A stretch of 64,000 bases of DNA, taken from NCBI GenBank assembly GCA_963741305.1, contig CAVUHL010000003.1, positions 8,184,001 through 8,248,000 on the forward strand, read 5' to 3'. Made by a program: the position numbers and the translations under genes. Shown piece after piece: positions 60,109 to 64,000 of this stretch. Under the pieces are notes generated by a model, which was given only the letters and a program-made list of their open reading frames with translations, searched no databases and was not told the origin of the DNA. Within the stretch, counting starts at the first letter, position 1, and each line of letters opens with the position of its first letter. The DNA is from DATMER01 sp963741305 (GTDB lineage: Bacteria > Acidobacteriota > Thermoanaerobaculia > Multivoradales > UBA5704).

Positions 60109-61314
60109 TCAGCGCGAGCTGGCCGCTCTGAACTCAAGCAAGGAGGCCACCGGCTCCGCTTCTCCCCGGAGTGCCGCGGAAAGCTCCCCGGACACCAGGT
60201 CGGCCGCTCGCAGAAGCACCTTGACCGGATGCAAGTATCGATCGTGCGAATCCCGACCGAGCGCGTGCCCCATCAGACGCTTGCGCACATCGCGAGGCAC
60301 TTCCAACTCCGCCGCCGTCGTGGCGAAAGTGTGCCGAGTCGCATCATAGAGACGCAGCCCCTTGGGTAACTCGGCGCGAGCTACCAGACGGCTCCAGAGC
60401 CGGTGCATCCGGGCCAGAGGGGCCTTTGGAGCACGGCCGCTGAACAGGAAGGGGCTACTTCGGTCGAGCCCTGCGAGCACGTCAACAGCCGGCTGCCCCA
60501 AGTAGACGGCACGCGGGCCGGTCTTAGCCTCTGGCAGTTTCCAGAGGCGGGCGCCGAGATCGACCTCTTCCCATAGCGCGGCCAGAGCTTCTCCCGGGCG
60601 GCAACCGGTCAAGAGGCAGAAGCGGAACGCCGCGGCGGCGATGCATCCGGGCTTCTCCTGATCCAGGGCGGCGCCGACTCGTGCAAGCTGTTCGCGGTCG
60701 AGAGCCTGACCTCGGACCCGTTCGGGGTAGCGATCGTGGCCGTGGGCTGGATTGGGCTGGTCACGGGGGAACCAGCCCCAGCGCGCGGAGAGCGACCATG
60801 CCTTGGAGCACAAGCTCAGAAGCCCGTTGGCCTGGTAGGGGATGTGGGCCAAGCGCTGGTGGATCGCCTCCAGATCAGCCCAGGTCACCGAGGCCACCTT
60901 GCGCGAGCCGAGTGCCGGAAGCAGGAAGAGGCGGAAGAACTGCTCGGCGCTGCGCTGGGTGCTCTTGGACTTCTTGGCGGCATGCTCGGCGAGGTAGCGG
61001 ATGCCGAGGTCGCGCACGGTCGGCGCTGCTGCCGCGTCTTGAGCAGCCGTCGCGGGATCCCCGCCCGCTTGCACGGCGAGGCGGCGTGCCACAGCGAGCT
61101 TGCGGGCCGCGTTCAGGGTCAACGCTCGCCCATGCACTCCCAGGGTGATGCGGCGAGCTCTGCGCTGGAACTTGTACTGAAAGATGTAGCTCTTGACCCC
61201 GCCGCGTGAGACCCGGAGCCCGAACCCTGCGAGATCGGTATCCCAGACCAGGACATCGCGCGCCGGATCGGGTTCGAGGCTGTCCACGAGCTTTTTGGTG
61301 ATCTTCCCCTTCAT
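60109..61314 (-). CDS. int: Tyrosine integrase of the element (DUF4102-type)
   Basis: 401 residues from the ATG at 61314 (a GTG at 61317 is adjacent). The N-terminal DUF4102-like arm-binding domain is at 1-85 (DLAGFGLRVSRGGVKSYIFQYK, ITLGVHGRALTLNAARKLA). The core-binding domain spans about 100-200. The catalytic domain has Arg in TGCRPGEALAALW, His-x-x-Arg in DATRHTFAT, and Tyr in SHDRYLHPV. It lies 140 bp from the right att repeat with arm-like motifs between them, which supports its role in integration at that site. Confidence 0.93.
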   Translation of the reverse strand: MKGKITKKLVDSLEPDPARDVLVWDTDLAGFGLRVSRGGVKSYIFQYKFQRRARRITLGVHGRALTLNAARKLAVARRLAVQAGGDPATAAQDAAAAPTVRDLGIRYLAEHAAKKSKSTQRSAEQFFRLFLLPALGSRKVASVTWADLEAIHQRLAHIPYQANGLLSLCSKAWSLSARWGWFPRDQPNPAHGHDRYPERVRGQALDREQLARVGAALDQEKPGCIAAAAFRFCLLTGCRPGEALAALWEEVDLGARLWKLPEAKTGPRAVYLGQPAVDVLAGLDRSSPFLFSGRAPKAPLARMHRLWSRLVARAELPKGLRLYDATRHTFATTAAELEVPRDVRKRLMGHALGRDSHDRYLHPVKVLLRAADLVSGELSAALRGEAEPVASLLEFRAASSR

Positions 61315-61330
61315 CACAACCCCCCTTTCT

Positions 61331-61351
61331 GCGTAACCCGGTACGTAACCC
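61331..61351 (+). promoter_or_regulatory. Paired GCGTAACCC-like motifs, candidate right arm sites
   Basis: GCGTAACCC at 61331-61339 and ACGTAACCC at 61343-61351 lie 12 bp apart, upstream of the integrase start. They match the left-end pair at 27124-27143 in the same orientation. Confidence 0.6.
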
Positions 61352-61457
61352 GGAAGCGTTAAAATCAGCTTGGTTGGATAGTAGCAGATAGGGGTGAAAA
61401 GTCAATAGAATCAAGGACTAACGAGGTAGGTTAAACTGAATAAAACCACGTTACACT

Positions 61458-61469
61458 AATTGTCAAAGA
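61458..61469. other. Candidate attR core
   Basis: AATTGTCAAAGA, exact copy of 27027-27038. Beyond it the sequence (acggccctt...) is host DNA. Confidence 0.6.
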
Positions 61470-61580
61470 ACGGCCCTTCAATGAGGCAAGGGCAAAATCG
61501 ATGCGCATGATAGTGCCGCCTGCTATGGCCGTCAAGCCATGAGTTGCGCATCGGGTTCTTTGCCGCAATAATCAGCTTCC

Positions 61581-61874
61581 GTGGACGATCCGCCCCGATC
61601 CGGCGGCGGCTCCCCCCGAGCTCCGGGGTAGTCCGCCCCTCCGGGCGAGCCTCTCCCCCATGCGGTGGATGTTCCGCCCCGATCTGGCGACCGTTCCCCC
61701 CAACGCGGCGATGACTCGCCCCAACACGGGAACGGTCCGCGCCTCGAGGGGGACCATTCCCCCTCGGCGGGCGGACGGCTCGCCCTGAAGGCGGATGACT
61801 CGCCCTAAAAGGGGAGCCGCCCCCGGATCGGGGCGGATCGTCGCCATCCCGGGGCGAATCATCGCCGTGCGCAT
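61581..61874. repeat. 21-bp tandem array 3 (14 units)
   Basis: Fourteen units of exactly 21 bp, with a dyad GGCGA-NNNN-TCGCC as the ideal core (perfect at 61707 and 61853). Arms change together in other units: GGGGA/TCCCC at 61749 and GTGGA/TCCGC at 61581. The remainder of each unit is variable. The sequence is unlike arrays 1 and 2, but the period, unit count and dyad architecture are the same. It lies 112 bp right of the candidate attR, in host DNA. Heptapeptide frames are open on the minus strand. Confidence 0.88.
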
Positions 61875-61952
61875 GAAAATCGTCCACCGCGATCTCCGAG
61901 ATACTTGTGCCATTGACGTAGGCGTGCAAACCTGAAATCATGCTGCATACGA

Positions 61953-62008
61953 CGGAGGCCGAGAGAGGGCCGCTCCTGTGGGGGTGAGCCCCGAACGTCC
62001 GGCTTCCG
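61953..62008 (+). promoter_or_regulatory. Structured leader before a mini-ORF
   Basis: CGGAGGCCG (61953-61961) pairs with CGGCTTCCG (62000-62008), with an inner GGGG/CCCC hairpin (61981-61992). A strong AGGAGGAGG follows at 62021-62029, so the structure could control initiation at 62037. No match to a known riboswitch is claimed. Confidence 0.4.
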
Positions 62009-62036
62009 CCTCGGCAGATCAGGAGGAGGTACAACG

Positions 62037-62075
62037 ATGAGGGCACTTCGCGCCGGGAGGTTCATTGACAACTAG
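62037..62075 (+). CDS. Mini-ORF of 12 codons with strong Shine-Dalgarno
   Basis: ATG at 62037, preceded by AGGAGGAGG, encodes MRALRAGRFIDN and stops at TAG (62073-62075). The same frame stays open for over 120 more codons after the TAG. It may be a leader peptide or a degenerate gene start; the coding evidence is only the ribosome-binding site. Confidence 0.35.
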   Translation: MRALRAGRFIDN

Positions 62076-62281
62076 CGAGGGGCGGCGGCTTCCGTGTCCA
62101 AGGACACCGCCGTCCCGCCGTGGGACCGCCTTCAGGAGGGAGGGGGCGGAGCGGCGCCATGGAAGAAACCGGAGGCGGGGGCGCTCCGGATTCTTCCGCC
62201 GCGTGCCCACGGTTTGTCTTGGAACTTCCCTGTCGCCCCCGTTTTTATACCTCGTCGAGCACAGTCACTAACAGGCCACGT

Positions 62282-62422
62282 TTTCCCTGGGAGCGCCGGC
62301 ATCTTGCCGGCATGTCCGGAGCAATCGGCGGAACGCCGGCAACCTCTCCGCCCCTGCAATAAGGCCGGGCCTTCGGCCCAATATCTTCAAATGCCGGCAA
62401 GATGCCGGCGCTCCCAGGGAAA
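62282..62422. repeat. 141-bp element with perfect 32-bp inverted repeats
   Basis: Arms at 62282-62313 and 62391-62422 are exact inverted copies (core GAGCGCCGGCATCTTGCCGG). A smaller GGCCGGGCC/GGCCC hairpin lies between them. It looks like a REP/BIME or MITE-type element. Confidence 0.85.
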
Positions 62423-62504
62423 GCGCGACCCTCCCCTTTGTTGACCTCTCACGAGGGGATCGCATAACTTCTCAAAGTTGTTCAACCTTTGGGAGAGTCC
62501 GCCG

Positions 62505-62729
62505 ATGTCCCAAATCATCTACAACCTTTCCGAGGCGAAGATGTCCCTCTCGCAGCTACTCGACCGCGTAGCGAGCGGAGAGGAGATCATCTTGTCCAAA
62601 GGGGGCAAGCCGTTGGCCAAACTCGTGCCGTTTCATCGGAATTCCGCGCCTCGTCAGCCAGGTGGGTGGGAGGGCCGGGTACGCATCTCGGAAGACTTCG
62701 ACGCTCCCCTACCTACGGAGATCGAATGA
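62505..62729 (+). CDS. Orphan Phd/YefM-like antitoxin
   Basis: 74 residues from the ATG at 62505. The N-terminus IIYNLSEAKMSLSQLLDRVASGEEIILSKGGKPLAKLVP is the Phd/YefM DNA-binding fold with the usual G-E-E-I-I-L-x-K-x-G-x-P-x-A motif. The tail would bind a PIN-type or other toxin. The following ATGA-coupled frame (62726) does not look like a toxin, so the partner is missing or not recognisable. Confidence 0.85.
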   Translation: MSQIIYNLSEAKMSLSQLLDRVASGEEIILSKGGKPLAKLVPFHRNSAPRQPGGWEGRVRISEDFDAPLPTEIE

Positions 62730-62854
62730 GCTCCCAGCCGGTTCCGAAGAAGCCCGAGATGGGCTGGCGCCCCGTTTTGCCTTTTCCACCGTGGCGGGTT
62801 GGCCTCCTGCTTTGCGTATCAGGACTTAGAGAGATGAAAAAGGAGACACCATGA
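62726..62854 (+). CDS. Short frame coupled to the antitoxin gene
   Basis: 42 codons starting by an ATGA overlap at the antitoxin stop. Sequence is Pro/Trp-rich with a short hydrophobic middle (WRVGLLLCVSGL). It occupies the place of a toxin gene but shows no PIN or Doc features (no D-x-H start or conserved acids). It ends by overlapping the next start (62851). Weak support; it may be a remnant. Confidence 0.3.
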   Translation: MSSQPVPKKPEMGWRPVLPFPPWRVGLLLCVSGLREMKKETP

Positions 62855-63042
62855 CGATTCAGGAGTTCTCGCAGCAGTTGGGACGGGAGGATCACCCCTC
62901 GCACATGATTCAAGCTCTCCGGACGATCCAGAGCTTCGGTGTGGAGCAGATCATCGGGCCGAACGGCATCGGCGGAGATTGGACCCCGTGGTCCGACGAC
63001 GAGCCGCGCGCCTATGCGGAGCGGCCCGAGCTGCGGAGTTGA
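62851..63042 (+). CDS. Small protein of unknown function
   Basis: 63 residues from the ATG at 62851, with AAAGGAGA just upstream. Helical N-terminal part (TIQEFSQQLGREDHPSHMIQALRTIQS), then a conserved-looking turn (FGVEQIIGPNGIGGDWTPW) and an acidic tail. No signal peptide. I do not recognise a family. The good ribosome-binding site and non-random composition favour a real gene. Confidence 0.55.
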   Translation: MTIQEFSQQLGREDHPSHMIQALRTIQSFGVEQIIGPNGIGGDWTPWSDDEPRAYAERPELRS

Positions 63043-63118
63043 TTGCGGTCTGAGAGGCCTTGAGCGCGGTTCCCAGAGCATCGACTGTAAACTCGAAGTC
63101 GAAGTTGGAGGAACGGGG

Positions 63119-63949
63119 ATGAAGTACCGCGCTTTCGGACCCACGGACATCCAGGTCTCCATCATCGGCCAGGGGACCTGGAACATGGAGAAGGACGACC
63201 GCCAATCAGCCGTCGCGAGCCTGCGGCGGGGGCTCGACCTGGGGATGAACCATATCGACACGGCCGAGATGTACGGCAGCGGCAAGGTCGAGGAGATCGT
63301 CGGGGAGGCCATCGCCGGCCGGCGGGACGAGGTCTTCCTGGTCAGCAAGGTGCTGCCCCAGAACGCCTCCCGCAAGGGGACGATCGAAGCCTGCGAGCGG
63401 AGCCTCCGCCACCTGCGGACCGACCGGCTGGATTGCTACCTCCTGCACTGGGAGGGACCGCATCCCCTGGCGGACACCTTCGCGGCGTTTGAAGAGCTGC
63501 GGAACGCGGGCAAGATCCGCTCCTGGGGCGTGAGCAACTTCGATGAGGAGTCGCTCACGGACGCCCTCGAGATCGCCGGAGAGGGCAAGGTGGTCTGCAA
63601 CCAGATCCTCTATCACCTGCAGGAGAGGGCCATCGAGCACGCCGTCATCCCTGCTTGTGAGGAGCACGGCATCGCGGTCGTGGCCTACAGTCCGTTCGGC
63701 TCGGGGAAGTTTCCGTCGTCGAGCGTCCTCTCCGAGATTGCCGAAGCCCGCGGCGCCACCCCGCGCCAGATCGCGCTCGCGTTCCTGGTGCGCCGGCCTT
63801 TCGTGTTTGCCATTCCGAAGACCTCCGATCCCGGCCATGCGGAAGACAACGCCGCGGCGGCCGAGATCGATCTCAGCGATGAGGAGGTCCAGCGGATCGA
63901 CGAGGCCTTTCCGCTGGGGCGGCGGCGGAAGGGTGTGCCGACGCTGTAG
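63119..63949 (+). CDS. Aldo/keto reductase
   Basis: 276 residues from the ATG at 63119, with GGAGG 10 bp upstream. Catalytic tetrad present: Asp47 and Tyr52 (HIDTAEMYG), Lys77 (LVSKVLP), His110 (YLLHWEG). The C-terminus holds the NADPH loop (VFAIPKTSDPGHAEDN) typical of the family. TIM-barrel enzyme that reduces aldehydes or ketones; substrate unknown. Length is normal. It is the last complete gene; only 51 bp follow to the window edge, with nothing recognisable. Confidence 0.93.
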   Translation: MKYRAFGPTDIQVSIIGQGTWNMEKDDRQSAVASLRRGLDLGMNHIDTAEMYGSGKVEEIVGEAIAGRRDEVFLVSKVLPQNASRKGTIEACERSLRHLRTDRLDCYLLHWEGPHPLADTFAAFEELRNAGKIRSWGVSNFDEESLTDALEIAGEGKVVCNQILYHLQERAIEHAVIPACEEHGIAVVAYSPFGSGKFPSSSVLSEIAEARGATPRQIALAFLVRRPFVFAIPKTSDPGHAEDNAAAAEIDLSDEEVQRIDEAFPLGRRRKGVPTL

Positions 63950-64000
63950 CTTCCCGGCATCACTCTCCGGCCGGCACGACTCTGTGTGGAATCAGTGAGG

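Larger units (their letters stand above)
27027..61469. mobile_element. Integrated phage-like element, about 34.4 kb, with Mu-type head module
   Basis: The ends are a 12-bp direct repeat, AATTGTCAAAGA (27027-27038 and 61458-61469). Just inside each end lie two GCGTAACCC-like motifs. The integrase gene lies inside the right end, 140 bp from the repeat. The left arm carries a leftward early operon (excisionase-like, serine recombinase, DnaB, DnaC-like, initiator-like) and a divergent HTH repressor. The right arm carries a leftward head module (terminase small and large, portal, protease/scaffold, decoration, major head). Between them is cargo: kinases, restriction enzyme, reductase, scars. No tail, baseplate, holin or endolysin gene is visible. 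The boundaries are inferred from the repeat. Confidence 0.75.
61875..62504. other. Non-coding region with leader structure and repeat
   Basis: Contains the structured segment at 61953-62008, the mini-ORF at 62037, and the inverted-repeat element at 62282-62422. The open frames beyond 62094 are Pro/Arg-rich and pass through the repeat, so they are not taken as genes. Confidence 0.5.

Noticed and set aside
59077..60369. Several open frames in the GC-rich gap left of the integrase
   Set aside because: Pro/Arg-rich on one strand and Gly/Arg-rich on the other, no domain, no ribosome-binding sites.
61921..61965. c-di-GMP (GEMM) riboswitch, because of GCAAACC and a following GAAA
   Set aside because: The second conserved half (GACGCAAAGCC and the later receptor) is absent; similarity is limited to a few bases.
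62094..62444. Open frame after the mini-ORF
   Set aside because: It passes through the 32-bp inverted-repeat element, is Pro/Arg-rich and has no start signal.

Overview
The window is GC-rich chromosomal DNA, probably from an Acidobacteriota bacterium (Thermoanaerobaculia or Holophagae type). This placement is inference. It rests on a reaction-centre-type cytochrome c, several ECF-like sigma and anti-sigma genes, many small secreted proteins, a TPR-regulator family and a MqnD-type menaquinone gene. No rRNA, tRNA or CRISPR array was found.

Left host segment (1-27026). In order it holds a DUF349 protein cut by the window edge, a secreted protein, an M35 metalloprotease, a TlpA-like thioredoxin downstream of an ECF-like sigma factor, a frameshifted Uma2 gene, a purine/xanthine-type permease, and a sigma / anti-sigma / CaiB operon ending in an internally deleted serine hydrolase. 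Next come an EF-hand protein, a membrane-anchored SecA-like ATPase translationally coupled to a dihaem cytochrome, a VOC dioxygenase with an orphan VapB-like antitoxin, a DUF4143 ATPase, a two-component pair, STAS and rhodanese genes, a cytokinin-dehydrogenase-like flavoprotein, three tandem paralogues of a two-cysteine secreted domain, and mqnD with a HAD phosphatase.

Integrated element (about 27027-61469). A 12-bp direct repeat and paired GCGTAACCC-like motifs mark both ends, and a tyrosine integrase sits just inside the right end. A leftward early operon carries an excisionase-like gene, a serine recombinase, DnaB, a DnaC-like loader and an initiator-like gene with iterons, with a divergent HTH repressor. 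A Mu-type head module follows (terminase, portal fused to a gpF remnant, protease/scaffold, decoration protein, major head protein). No tail or lysis genes are visible. The middle is cargo: MEDS/PAS histidine kinases, a response regulator, a frameshifted type IIG restriction enzyme, a flavodoxin-fold reductase and several gene scars. It is either a decayed prophage or a satellite that makes capsids but not tails.

Right host segment (61470-64000). It holds a repeat array, a structured leader with a mini-ORF, a 32-bp inverted-repeat element, an orphan Phd/YefM-like antitoxin, a small conserved-looking ORF and an aldo/keto reductase.

The most unusual signal is three intergenic arrays, all in host DNA (4006-4320, 12023-12337, 61581-61874). 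Each has 14-15 degenerate units at an exact 21-bp period around a short dyad. The dyad is GAG-NNN-CTC in two arrays and GGCGA-NNNN-TCGCC in the third, and the arms change together in several units. I do not recognise this as a named repeat class.
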